A stretch of DNA of 64,000 nt from positions 806,001 to 870,000 of the forward strand of contig NZ_JAIPME010000002.1 in assembly GCF_019957155.1 (NCBI RefSeq), read 5' to 3'. Origin of the DNA: Anaerococcus murdochii (GTDB lineage: Bacteria; Bacillota; Clostridia; Tissierellales; Peptoniphilaceae). A program made the position numbers and the translations under genes. Below are positions 29,184-38,099 of the stretch, piece after piece. The notes beneath the pieces are model-generated. The model searched no databases. It had not been told where the DNA came from and was given only the letters and a program-made list of their open reading frames with translations. How positions within the stretch are numbered: position 1 is the stretch's first letter; every line of letters begins with the position of its first letter.

Positions 29184-29876
29184 ATGAGAAGAGATGAAAT
29201 AGAAAAAATAAATAGGAAAAGAGAGGATTTTCTTAGGGCTATCAAAGAATCTGACATAGACTACATAAAAGAATTTTTTCCTCAGGTTAAGCTTATTTTT
29301 ACAGGAGAAGAGCTTGGAATCAGCAGCAGGGTAGTCAAGGACACACTTTGAAGTCTTAAAAATATCACTTTATCTTATAATACACTTTATTTTATAACTG
29401 CCTTAAGTGGTGGGATGGATCCGCTTATTGGTCACTATATTGCAGAAAAATATGCTATTTTAATAGAATACGTTGATAATGAAGACGACTTATGGAGTAT
29501 ACACGAAGAAATGCTATATAACTATGCTTCTAGGGAAAATAGACTTCATAATAAAAATCTTGATACATTATCTAGAAAGATAAATGCCTATATAGACAAT
29601 AATTTCATGGAAGATATAAATAATGATAGCTTGGCTCTTCATTTTAATATATCCAAGGAACACATGATGAGGACTTATAAAAAGGAGACGGGTGATACTA
29701 TAAATAATTATTTAGTTTCAAAAAGAATAGACGAGGCCAAAGAACTTCTTCTCTTATCTGACCTATCTATGACAGAGATAGCTTTCAGAGTTGGTTTTAA
29801 AAATTCTCAATATTTTTCTAATTCCTTCAAGAAAAATACAGGTTTTTCTCCAAAAGACTACAGAAAATCAAAATAA
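29184..29876 (+). pseudogene. AraC-family regulator interrupted by in-frame TGA
   Basis: A strong ribosome binding site (AAGGAGG) precedes the ATG at 29184. The frame runs 55 codons to a TGA at 29349-29351 and continues in the same frame without another stop to 29876. Downstream text flows smoothly (SLKNITLSYNTLYFITALSGG, then SEKYA-like AEKYAILIE), and the C-terminus is a double helix-turn-helix AraC domain (NISKEHMMRTYKKETG, LSMTEIAFRVGFKNSQYFS). In relatives this spot normally holds Arg or a similar residue before SLKN, so a CGA or AGA to TGA change is likely. A shorter protein could start at the ATG at 29415 (153 residues, DNA-binding half only). It would control the operon at 29990. Confidence 0.75.
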
Positions 29877-29929
29877 AATCATTAATTTATAAAAAACAGT
29901 CATTTTATTTGAAGAATTAAGCTGGGAAA

Positions 29930-29946
29930 ACCTATATCATATAGGT
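29930..29946. promoter_or_regulatory. Palindrome before hydrolase operon
   Basis: ACCTATATCATATAGGT: perfect 8-base arms about one central base, 44 bases before the ATG at 29990 and inside a likely promoter (TTGAAG at 29909-29914). A candidate operator. Confidence 0.4.
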
Positions 29947-29989
29947 ATAAGTTTATTATTTAACTAACGATGTAATTAAGGAGGAAAAA

Positions 29990-31384
29990 ATGAAGGTTTT
30001 AGGGCCGATAGAAGTAACAGAAAATTCTCATCCATTTTCGTCTATGAAATTTGCACGAAAAGTGATAAATGTAGAAGATTATGGTTTTGTAGAAGAAGAG
30101 TATTTTATTTCGGATTTTGCTAATGTATATGACTTTGATGAAGAAAAAGAAAAGGTTTTTAAATATCAGGAAAACATTCCCTACACTACCAGAATCTTAG
30201 TAAGAAGACCTCTTGCAAAAGAAGAATTTACTGGCAGGTGCTACATAGATATAATGAATGCTTCTAATAACTATGATATAGAGGACTTGTGGAGAAGATC
30301 TTATCTTCATATTATGGAAAATAACCATATGTATATAGGAGTTACATCCAAGCCTACAAATATCCTATCCCTAAAAAATTTTGACCTTGATAGGTATAGG
30401 TCCCTATCAATGCCATCAAAAAATCCTGCTCCTCAACCAGCAGTCTTAGATCCTAGGACAGGGTCCATAGATGGTTGTGAAGACGGCCTTATTTGGGATA
30501 TTCTCTATCAATTAGGAAGAGAAGCCAAGAATAATCCACAAAGTTTCTGTGGTGGTTTAGATGTAAAATATCTATATTTAAGTGGCCAAAGCCAATCAGG
30601 TATGTATCTAAACACCTATATCAATTTTATGCACAATTATTATAAGGACCAAGGATACGAGAAAGTATATGATGGCTACCTATCCTTAGCTTCTGGAGGC
30701 TTGACAAGGGCCTTAAGACAAGATCCTGAGGAAAAACTAAACTTTGCTATAAGACCTAGCCGTGAAGAAGAAATAGATGTACCAGTAATTACCTTTAATA
30801 CTGAATGTGATTACTACTTATTTGGGGCAATGGGCGATGGTTTGGTAAAGACAAAAAATGAAAATTCGCCTACTAATAAGAGAAGGTATTACGACATGAC
30901 AGGGGCAGCCCACACAGATGCAGCGAGTCCTCTAGTACCAACCAATGATGAGATTGAAAAAACTAAGTGCCCACCAAGGATTTTAGATAATGAATATGAT
31001 TTTAGGTTAAATGATTTGAAGTTTGACTATTATATCAATGCCATGCTTGATAGGCTCCATGAATGGGCGCAAGGAAAAAATCCACCACAAATAATAGATT
31101 CAATCGACTTTGACAAGAAGGATGAATATGGACACCAGCTTGGAGGTTTAAGGTCTGTTTATTTGATAGTACCAAAGGCATCTTACCAAGCTTGTGACTT
31201 CCCTGGATCAACAAATGGAAAGATGGAATTTTTCTCTAAGGAAAAAATGCAAGAAATTTATGGAAGCTTCGAAAATTATTTAGAAAAATTTAAAGAAGTA
31301 GCCAAAGCCCAAGTTAAGGAAGGTCTTTTAACAGAAAATGATGCACAAAGAGCTATTGACTGGGCAGAAAATGTAAATGAGTAA
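29990..31384 (+). CDS. Alpha/beta-hydrolase-domain protein
   Basis: A 464-residue protein resembling the alpha/beta hydrolase domain family PF20091. The nucleophile elbow is SGQSQSGMYLNT (about residue 205), an acid region follows near NTECDYYLFG, and the likely catalytic His is in TGAAHTDAASP. There is no signal peptide, so it is cytoplasmic. It probably hydrolyses an ester or lactone brought in by the transporter 14 bases downstream. The substrate is unknown. AAGGAGG precedes the ATG. Confidence 0.7.
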   Translation: MKVLGPIEVTENSHPFSSMKFARKVINVEDYGFVEEEYFISDFANVYDFDEEKEKVFKYQENIPYTTRILVRRPLAKEEFTGRCYIDIMNASNNYDIEDLWRRSYLHIMENNHMYIGVTSKPTNILSLKNFDLDRYRSLSMPSKNPAPQPAVLDPRTGSIDGCEDGLIWDILYQLGREAKNNPQSFCGGLDVKYLYLSGQSQSGMYLNTYINFMHNYYKDQGYEKVYDGYLSLASGGLTRALRQDPEEKLNFAIRPSREEEIDVPVITFNTECDYYLFGAMGDGLVKTKNENSPTNKRRYYDMTGAAHTDAASPLVPTNDEIEKTKCPPRILDNEYDFRLNDLKFDYYINAMLDRLHEWAQGKNPPQIIDSIDFDKKDEYGHQLGGLRSVYLIVPKASYQACDFPGSTNGKMEFFSKEKMQEIYGSFENYLEKFKEVAKAQVKEGLLTENDAQRAIDWAENVNE

Positions 31385-31398
31385 GAAGAGGAGAACTT

Positions 31399-32784
31399 AT
31401 GAAAACAAGAGAATTTAGACCTTTTAGTAAAAAGGATCAGATAGGATATATAGCAGGAGATATGGCGGGTTCCTTTGTAAACCTAACCATGGATGCTTTC
31501 TTCCTAGTATTTTGTACTTATGTATTAAAGGTAGACCCGAAATTCATGTCAGGTCTATTCCTATTTGCTAGACTTTTTGATGCAATCAACGACCCAATTA
31601 TAGGATCTTTGCCAGATAGGTTTTCTATCGGAAAGAGCGGAGATAAATTTAAACCTTTTATTAAAATCGCCATGTGGCCACTAGCTATATCCATTCTTTT
31701 AGGATTTTTTGATGTTACAAGATTAGGATTTTCTACAACAGCAACCCATATTTGGGTAGCCTTTACCTATATTCTTTATGGAATGAGCTATACAGGTACA
31801 TCCATGCCATTTGGAGCCATGGCTACAGTAGTAACTCTTGACCCAACAGAAAGATCAAAGCTATCTGTAGCTAGAGCTATCGGTGGAATGGCAATCGGAT
31901 ATGGATTTTTATCTATAATACCAATGTTTATTTGGGATGCCAACAAGAACCCTAACCCAAACGGTTATATGACAGTAGCAATAATAGCAGCCCTAGGTTG
32001 TATAATTTTCTACTACATACTTTGTTCCCTAACCCAAGAAAGATATGCCCACCTAGCCCACAAGGCAAGTGATGGAAAAAGCGATTATTCATTCAAAGAT
32101 GTAATAGGCCAAGCCTTCAAAAATAGAGCGATGATCGGCATCATGTTTGCTTCAATCGGATCATTAATTTATATAACAGGAAACTCTCAATTTGGTGGTT
32201 TTATCTTTAAGGAATTCTACCAAGCACCAAAGATGCAATCAGTTGCCATGTATGTTCAATTACCAGTAACAATTGCAATGTTCTTCATAGTGCCAAAGAT
32301 GCAAGCGAAATTTGGAAAGAGAAATCTCCTTTTAGCCATGCTTACATGGAACTTTGCCCTATCTCTATTTATATTTTTAAAACCACTTGAAAATGTAATG
32401 GCCTACATCATCCTTAACGCCCTAGCCAATCTTGGTCAGGTTACCTTCATAATGGTAGTTTGGGCCTTTGTTGCAGATGCTATCGACTATCACGAATATA
32501 AATTTAATTCTAGAAATGATGGAACCCTTTATTCTATCTACACCTTTGCTAGAAAAATCGGTTCAACCCTTGCAAGTTTCGGAGCAACAGCTGCCCTTGC
32601 TGCCATAGGTTTTATTGCTACAGCTGAAACTCAAAGTCCAGAAACTATATCCGCAATCAGGTACCTAGGTACATCTATACCTTTAATTGCCTCTATAATA
32701 GAGATAATCGGAATGAAGTTTATCTGGAATTTGACCAGAGAAGACTCTGAAGAGATTACAAAAGCCTTAAGAGAGGCAGAATGA
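31399..32784 (+). CDS. GPH-family (MelB-like) cation symporter
   Basis: A 461-residue, 12-helix major-facilitator protein of the glycoside-pentoside-hexuronide:cation symporter family. ARLFDAINDPIIGSLPDR is the hallmark helix 2 / loop 2-3 motif, and LYGMSYTGTSMPFGAM and a later AFVADAIDYHEYK (typical GPH helix 10/11 segment) are also present. Imports the substrate of the flanking hydrolases by cation symport. Overlaps the amidohydrolase gene by 4 bases (ATGA). Confidence 0.85.
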   Translation: MKTREFRPFSKKDQIGYIAGDMAGSFVNLTMDAFFLVFCTYVLKVDPKFMSGLFLFARLFDAINDPIIGSLPDRFSIGKSGDKFKPFIKIAMWPLAISILLGFFDVTRLGFSTTATHIWVAFTYILYGMSYTGTSMPFGAMATVVTLDPTERSKLSVARAIGGMAIGYGFLSIIPMFIWDANKNPNPNGYMTVAIIAALGCIIFYYILCSLTQERYAHLAHKASDGKSDYSFKDVIGQAFKNRAMIGIMFASIGSLIYITGNSQFGGFIFKEFYQAPKMQSVAMYVQLPVTIAMFFIVPKMQAKFGKRNLLLAMLTWNFALSLFIFLKPLENVMAYIILNALANLGQVTFIMVVWAFVADAIDYHEYKFNSRNDGTLYSIYTFARKIGSTLASFGATAALAAIGFIATAETQSPETISAIRYLGTSIPLIASIIEIIGMKFIWNLTREDSEEITKALREAE

Positions 32785-33635
32785 GAAAAATAGATATCCA
32801 TGTCCATACTTCTAAGGACCCTGGCCACACGATAAATGGCCAAGAACTAATAAACAAAGACCAAATGCTAGAATCAATGGAGAAAAGGGGGATAGATAAA
32901 TCTGTTCTCATGTCCTCCTCAGCTAAGAAATCGGATTTGCTATCAAATGATGAACTTAGACAAATTTGCCAAGAGTCTGATAGATTCTACTATATGTCTA
33001 TGGTTGATTTTGAACAAGATATTAACAAACAGCTAGAAAGAGAAAAGGATCTAGGCTCGATTGGCATAGGAGAACTTGTTTATAACAAAGCCTTCAATAG
33101 TCCTGAAATTTTCAAAGTTTTAGAAGAGGCTGAAAAATTAAAAATGCCAGTTTTATTTCACATGAGTCCACAAATTGGCAAATACTATGGAGTTTATGAT
33201 TTAAAAGGCCTGCCTTACCTGGAAGAAGCCCTTAAAAGATTTGAAAATCTAATCTTTATAGGCCATTCTCAAGCCTTTTGGTGTGAGATTTCTAAGTATG
33301 ACGACAAAGACCCAGCCTACAGAGATTCTTATCCAAAAGGGCCAGTTGAAGAAGGTAGGATAGGTGGGCTTATGAGAAAATACCAAAATCTCTATGCAGA
33401 CTTATCTGCTAACAGTGGAGCTAATGCTATCATGAGAGATAAAGATTATGGTATATCTTTTATCAAAGAATTTTCAGACAGGTTATTTTTTGGAACAGAC
33501 ACCTTTAATAAGGACCAAGAATTCCCACTTGATTCTTACCTTGAAAAGCTAGGTCAAGAAGGATTAATAGATAAAGAAGATTTGGAAAAAATTTATTATA
33601 AAAATTTTGAAAGAGTTTTTAAAATTAATGAATAA
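32781..33635 (+). CDS. Amidohydrolase family 2 protein
   Basis: A 284-residue TIM-barrel metal-dependent hydrolase of the Amidohydro_2 type. The N-terminal metal motif is IDIHVHTS; VLFHMSPQIGKYYG follows, then FIGHSQAFW and LFFGTDTFN with the C-terminal Asp. Members hydrolyse C-N or C-C bonds or decarboxylate aromatic acids. Translationally coupled to the GPH transporter; a terminator follows at 33698. Confidence 0.78.
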   Translation: MRKIDIHVHTSKDPGHTINGQELINKDQMLESMEKRGIDKSVLMSSSAKKSDLLSNDELRQICQESDRFYYMSMVDFEQDINKQLEREKDLGSIGIGELVYNKAFNSPEIFKVLEEAEKLKMPVLFHMSPQIGKYYGVYDLKGLPYLEEALKRFENLIFIGHSQAFWCEISKYDDKDPAYRDSYPKGPVEEGRIGGLMRKYQNLYADLSANSGANAIMRDKDYGISFIKEFSDRLFFGTDTFNKDQEFPLDSYLEKLGQEGLIDKEDLEKIYYKNFERVFKINE

Positions 33636-33697
33636 TAAGGGACTTATGGAAGTCTTAGGAAAGAAAAAGGGGCTGTTGCAGAAGTTCCAATATAGAG

Positions 33698-33733
33698 AAA
33701 AGACGAGGAAACTAAATAACCTCGTCTTTTTTA
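33698..33733. terminator. Bidirectional terminator between convergent genes
   Basis: Arms AAAAGACGAGG / CCTCGTCTTTT around an 11-base loop, with a T-run on the plus strand. It ends just before the stop of the minus-strand PPK2 gene. Confidence 0.85.
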
Positions 33734-33737
33734 TGGT

Positions 33738-35210
33738 CTATTTTTCTAACATTTTTAAATGTTCTTTGGCAAGCCTAATATATTCTTCCATCACTTTTAT
33801 TCTTGCGTATTTCTTTTGGTTTGAGCCCACTATTATCCATGGGGCGTAGGCTAGGTTGGTTCTTTCTAGCATTTCGTCCATGGCTTCGGTGTAGGCGTCC
33901 CATTTTTTGCGGTTGCGCCAGTCTTCGTCGGTGATTTTGTATTGTTTGTCTGGGTTTCTTTGTCTGTCTTTGAAGCGTTTAAGCTGTTTATCTTCATCAA
34001 TTGTTACGAAAAATTTGATGATAAGGCTGCCGTGGTCGTAGATTTCTTTTTCCATGTTGGCAATTTCTCCGTAGGCCCTGTCCCATTCGTTGACTTTGGC
34101 GAAGCCTTCGACCCTTTCGACCATGACCCTTCCGTACCAGGAGCGGGAGAAGATGCTAACGTAGCCGTCTTTTGGAAGTTTGGTGTAAAATCTCCAGAGA
34201 TAATTTCTGTCGAGTTCCTCCTTGGATGGGGCGGAAATCCCGTAGACTGTATAAAGTCTTGGGTCAACGTCCTTGATTAACCTCTCGATGGCTCCGTCCT
34301 TGCCAGCTGCGTCCACTCCTTCAAAGACTAAGACTTGGCTGATGCCCTTTTCATAATATTTATACATCAACTCAGCCACTTCTTTTTGAAGTTTATCTTT
34401 CTTTTTCTGGTAGTCTTCCTCGGAAATTTCCTTTGAAAGATCCAAGTTTTTGAGAATTGATTTTTCCTTTACATAGGTTCTTTCGGTATTTTCATTTTCT
34501 TTTCTCTGCCTAATTACTCTTTCAAGGCCTTGGCTTAGCCTGTCTATAGCTATTCCCAAGGCTTCTTTGGAGGCGGCTTTCCTGTCGTTGGAGTCGATTA
34601 TATCCCAAGGGGCATAAGGGAAATCTGTGGCTTCTAGTAGTTTTTTGAAATGTTTTTGATAGGCCTCATAGTCTTTTTCTTGGTCCTTATCAAGGCCGTC
34701 TATATAAAAATCTTTTTTAACAGAATCCTTAAGGTCTTTAATTCTAGCCTTTTGCACGTCCTTATCGACATTTAAGAAAAATTTGATGATAATTGTTTGA
34801 TCGTCAAAAAGGGCCTTTTCTGTATTTTTGATTGAAGAAATCCTAGCCTCGATTTCCTTATCGGAAAGCTTTAGATTTTCAAAAAGTTTGTAGTAAAAAG
34901 ACCTGTCAAAAATCTTTATATTGCCCTTTTTAGGTACATTTACCCAAAATTTCCTGATGAAAGGATAGGAATCATCCCAAGCATCGTCCTTGTCAGGCGC
35001 AGCCACGTCAAAATTTTTGGCGGCAAATTCTCTAGTCAAATCCTTGATCACATAGCCCCTGCCCGAAGATTCCCAGCCGTCAACGATTATTAATATTGGA
35101 ATATTAAGGTCAGAGCAAATCCTAGCCATTCTGCCCAGCCTCTCTGCCAATTCTGACCTCTTAAAATCTTGAAATTCTAGCTTCCTATTTGTAGAAATAA
35201 TATTAGCCAT
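33738..35210 (-). CDS. Two-domain polyphosphate kinase 2 (polyphosphate:AMP phosphotransferase type)
   Basis: Transfers phosphate from polyphosphate to nucleotides. The protein has two tandem PPK2 domains. The N-terminal copy has a weakened Walker A (DGWESSGRGYVIK), and the C-terminal copy is canonical (FEGVDAAGKDGAIERL, then DRNYLWRFYTKLP and IFSRSWYGRVMVERV). Duplicated PPK2 proteins of about 490-500 residues are typically class II AMP phosphotransferases with the C-terminal domain active. I prefer the ATG at 35210 (490 residues) over 35219, because AAAGGA is too close to the latter. Confidence 0.88.
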   Translation of the reverse strand: MANIISTNRKLEFQDFKRSELAERLGRMARICSDLNIPILIIVDGWESSGRGYVIKDLTREFAAKNFDVAAPDKDDAWDDSYPFIRKFWVNVPKKGNIKIFDRSFYYKLFENLKLSDKEIEARISSIKNTEKALFDDQTIIIKFFLNVDKDVQKARIKDLKDSVKKDFYIDGLDKDQEKDYEAYQKHFKKLLEATDFPYAPWDIIDSNDRKAASKEALGIAIDRLSQGLERVIRQRKENENTERTYVKEKSILKNLDLSKEISEEDYQKKKDKLQKEVAELMYKYYEKGISQVLVFEGVDAAGKDGAIERLIKDVDPRLYTVYGISAPSKEELDRNYLWRFYTKLPKDGYVSIFSRSWYGRVMVERVEGFAKVNEWDRAYGEIANMEKEIYDHGSLIIKFFVTIDEDKQLKRFKDRQRNPDKQYKITDEDWRNRKKWDAYTEAMDEMLERTNLAYAPWIIVGSNQKKYARIKVMEEYIRLAKEHLKMLEK

Positions 35211-35272
35211 AAACGCCATCCTTTCCTATCTTTAATCTATTTTTACCCCCAAAATCAAGATTCCAACAAAAA

Positions 35273-35290
35273 AAGAGACCTAAGTCTCTT
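35273..35290 (-). terminator. Terminator of esterase gene
   Basis: On the minus strand, AAGAGAC-TTAG-GTCTCTT followed by TTTTT. It overlaps the esterase stop codon. Confidence 0.75.
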
Positions 35291-36194
35291 AAAGTTTTTT
35301 GAAAAGATCCTTAATTTCACCGAAAACCTGGCCACTTTCTTCAAGGTCAGGGTGGGTGATGGCAAAGCCGTGACCCAGTGGATGGGAATCAGTTTTTTTG
35401 AAATCTAGGAAGATATTTTTAATATTTTTATCATCTAGGAAATTTTTTATAGACAGAGCCTGGTCCCTGATAAAGTCTTCCTCGCTAGTTGTAATGATGG
35501 TTGGCAGCAAAATTGTATCTGTAAGAGCCTTTAAAATGTCATCTGTAAAAGGGATTTGCTTTTCATTTAGGCCGCGTCTTGCAGGTTCATTTATGAGAGA
35601 AAGAGAACCAGATTTTAAAAGGCCTATCATAGGAGAAATCAAAGCCATTCCTGAAATTGCAATGTCTTTAGCCTTGATGTCAAAAATTTCCCTGAAATTT
35701 TCATCCTTCATAAGGGCATAAGCTCCCAGAGTCAAAAAAGAACCAGCCGAATCAGAAGTCAGAAAAATTTTTTCGGGATTTAGATTTAATTTGTAAGCAT
35801 TGTCGTAAATATAGGCAATTCCGTCAAGGACATCCTTGATTTGGTCCCTAAAAGTCACATCAGGCAAAAGCCTGTAGTTTATATTGGCAACATTAAAACC
35901 AAACTTAGCCATATAAACACAAGCCTGTTTGCAAATTTCCTTAGTCCCATAAACAAGCCCACCACCGTGGACATTAACCACAGTAGGAAGGAGATTTCCG
36001 GAAGAATTGCCATAATAAATATCAAAATTATGGTACAAATCCCCATCATCCTTATAGGAAAGGTCAGAAAGGATTTTGACCCCATCAGTAGAATAAGAAG
36101 CATTCGCCAGACGCTTACGGTCATTTTTATTCAACATTTCAATAATATCACTAAGACCCAAATTAGGATACAGGTCCGAATTTTTTTCAATCAT
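35289..36194 (-). CDS. Alpha/beta hydrolase (HSL-type esterase)
   Basis: A 301-residue cytoplasmic esterase. VNVHGGGLVYG is the oxyanion-hole HGGG motif of the hormone-sensitive-lipase group, TSDSAGSFLTLGAYAL is the nucleophile elbow, ITTSEEDFIRDQA carries the acid, and SHPLGHGF the catalytic His. The substrate is unknown. A single-gene unit with a promoter in the short gap to 36297 and its own terminator. Confidence 0.85.
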   Translation of the reverse strand: MIEKNSDLYPNLGLSDIIEMLNKNDRKRLANASYSTDGVKILSDLSYKDDGDLYHNFDIYYGNSSGNLLPTVVNVHGGGLVYGTKEICKQACVYMAKFGFNVANINYRLLPDVTFRDQIKDVLDGIAYIYDNAYKLNLNPEKIFLTSDSAGSFLTLGAYALMKDENFREIFDIKAKDIAISGMALISPMIGLLKSGSLSLINEPARRGLNEKQIPFTDDILKALTDTILLPTIITTSEEDFIRDQALSIKNFLDDKNIKNIFLDFKKTDSHPLGHGFAITHPDLEESGQVFGEIKDLFKKL

Positions 36195-36296
36195 AATCCC
36201 TCCAAAAACTCTATAATTTAGTGTACCACAAATACGTTGGAGAGCTCAAGGGAATAATAATTATTATTTTTAATACTTCAGGAGACCAAGAGTTGG

Positions 36297-38090
36297 CTAC
36301 AATATATATTTAAAAAATAAGTTTACAAGATCTTCATAATTATCAATTGCTTCTAAGTCTCCATTATTTAATACTAGATTTATTATTTTGAAAAATTCTT
36401 TCATAGAATATTTGCTATAATCATCAGCTCTAGCAGCTATAACAAAAATATATTGAACTTTGTCTACCTTCCATTTGATTGGTTTTCTAAGTTTAATGAA
36501 TGATAGGGAACTATTTTTTATATATTTCTGATTGCCGTGGACTAAAGCAAATTTCTTGCCAATCTCGGTTGACTCAAGTTCTTCTCTTTTTAAAAGAGAT
36601 TCAAAATAATTTTCATTAACCAGACCTTTTTCTAAAAGTACATCTGCAATATATTTTAGAACATCATATTTGTTATCAATATCTAAATTAAAACTAGAGG
36701 TATCCTTATTTAAGATATTTATGAACTTATTCTCTATATATACATCTTTTTTCAAATCTCTTACATCAAAGCTATTATCATTGCTGATTGGTATTTTAAA
36801 ATAATCTACTGCTCCTAGATCAATAGTTGAAAATACTAGATAGTCGTTAAAGTCTTGGTTTATAAACTCTCTATAGGTTAAAATTTTTTCAAAGTCAATC
36901 CAGTTAAGATTTGATTCTAAGACTGTTTTTAAATATTGGTTAAGTCCGCTTCTGAAATCTGAAACGATAACTGCTTTTTGTTTTTGGACACTGTCTTTCT
37001 CAAAACTTAGTATGTATATAACAATATAAGCAATTTCATAGAGTGGGATGTTGATATTATATAAATCGTAGAAATCCTCAGCTACATTCATAATTTCATT
37101 GAAATAAAACGCTTGTTTTTTTATGATATCATCGTAAACTGGGTTATCTATTTTTTCTCCCTTTTTTATCCTCGAAAACATTAGAAGAAGGTGTTTGCGG
37201 ATTAATTCTTCTTTTTCTTTCGAATCGAATAAATAGTTATTATTAGCGTAGGAGAGATGGTCTTTGAGAAGGTTTATAAAATTATTAGCATTTATAATTA
37301 TTTTTTCGTCGTAAATAAAATAAGAACTTAAATCTATTTTCTTAAATACTCCTATTAAGTAGTTAGCTATCTGATTTTTGTTTAACACTATGTAATGAAG
37401 CTTCATAAGGTTGAACATGCTTGTTGCATAATGCTGATAGTGTGAATCCCTAAGCTTTTCCGAATTATCCAAGTTTTTATTTATTATATAATAGATATGC
37501 GCCTTTAATAATCTGTGAATTTTCTTATCGATATTATATTTTATAGAAAAAACATAAATTATTGAATTTATCTTATCTATATCAATTTTATCCAGTATCT
37601 TTTGAAATAGTTTGTCAAATGTTTCATCATTAGGGGACTTAATAAGTACATCTCTAAGCAAGTCATACTTATTTGAGAATTTATCTTCTATAACAATTCC
37701 TATTTTTTCTCTGATATCCAAATCTATCTTATAGGAAGCAAAAATATTTTTTATTTCGAGCAAATACTTGTTTGCAGAGTAATAAGATAGGTAGTAAGAG
37801 GACATGATAGACGATATAGTTTTTAAATTATCATTTAGTAGGTCGATAATTATTAGGTTTAGAGTCTGGTCATATTCACTATTAGTGAACATTTCAAGCT
37901 TTATACCTTCTCCATACTTTTTGTGAATTTTATATGAAATTGACTTATTTCTAAAATGTTCCTCTATCCTATCTAAGCAATTATAAATTGTTCTTCTTGA
38001 CAAGTTTGTTGAATCACAGATTTCATCTATGCTTATATATGATTTTTGTTTTTTTAAAAAATCTAATAAGATTTCATCGTTGTGATTCAA
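36297..38090 (-). CDS. PRD-containing PTS-type transcriptional regulator
   Basis: A 597-residue regulator of the BglG/ManR type. The N-terminal helix-turn-helix (about 1-60) contains STNLSRRTIYNCLDRIEE, and central PRD-like regions contain the conserved-His neighbourhoods KLHYIVLNK and PLYEIAYIVIYIL. An EIIB-like segment follows (VIVSDFRSGLNQYLKTVL, lacking the phosphocysteine), then a C-terminal EIIA-like domain (GKKFALVHGNQ, His). It lies 9 bases downstream of the alpha-mannosidase gene, at the end of the mannoside PTS operon it presumably controls. The EIIB domain without cysteine is noteworthy. Confidence 0.8.
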   Translation of the reverse strand: MNHNDEILLDFLKKQKSYISIDEICDSTNLSRRTIYNCLDRIEEHFRNKSISYKIHKKYGEGIKLEMFTNSEYDQTLNLIIIDLLNDNLKTISSIMSSYYLSYYSANKYLLEIKNIFASYKIDLDIREKIGIVIEDKFSNKYDLLRDVLIKSPNDETFDKLFQKILDKIDIDKINSIIYVFSIKYNIDKKIHRLLKAHIYYIINKNLDNSEKLRDSHYQHYATSMFNLMKLHYIVLNKNQIANYLIGVFKKIDLSSYFIYDEKIIINANNFINLLKDHLSYANNNYLFDSKEKEELIRKHLLLMFSRIKKGEKIDNPVYDDIIKKQAFYFNEIMNVAEDFYDLYNINIPLYEIAYIVIYILSFEKDSVQKQKAVIVSDFRSGLNQYLKTVLESNLNWIDFEKILTYREFINQDFNDYLVFSTIDLGAVDYFKIPISNDNSFDVRDLKKDVYIENKFINILNKDTSSFNLDIDNKYDVLKYIADVLLEKGLVNENYFESLLKREELESTEIGKKFALVHGNQKYIKNSSLSFIKLRKPIKWKVDKVQYIFVIAARADDYSKYSMKEFFKIINLVLNNGDLEAIDNYEDLVNLFFKYIL

Positions 38091-38099
38091 TATTAACTC

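Noticed and set aside
29349..29351. TGA in the AraC gene as a selenocysteine codon
   Set aside because: AraC regulators are not selenoproteins, and I saw no hairpin of SECIS type directly after the codon.
33607..33849. 80-codon frame starting inside the amidohydrolase end
   Set aside because: Runs through the terminator and antisense into the PPK2 gene; no ribosome binding site.
34004..34280. Overlapping frames within the PPK2 gene on both strands
   Set aside because: Shadows of the strongly conserved PPK2 C-terminal domain; no ribosome binding sites or recognisable products.
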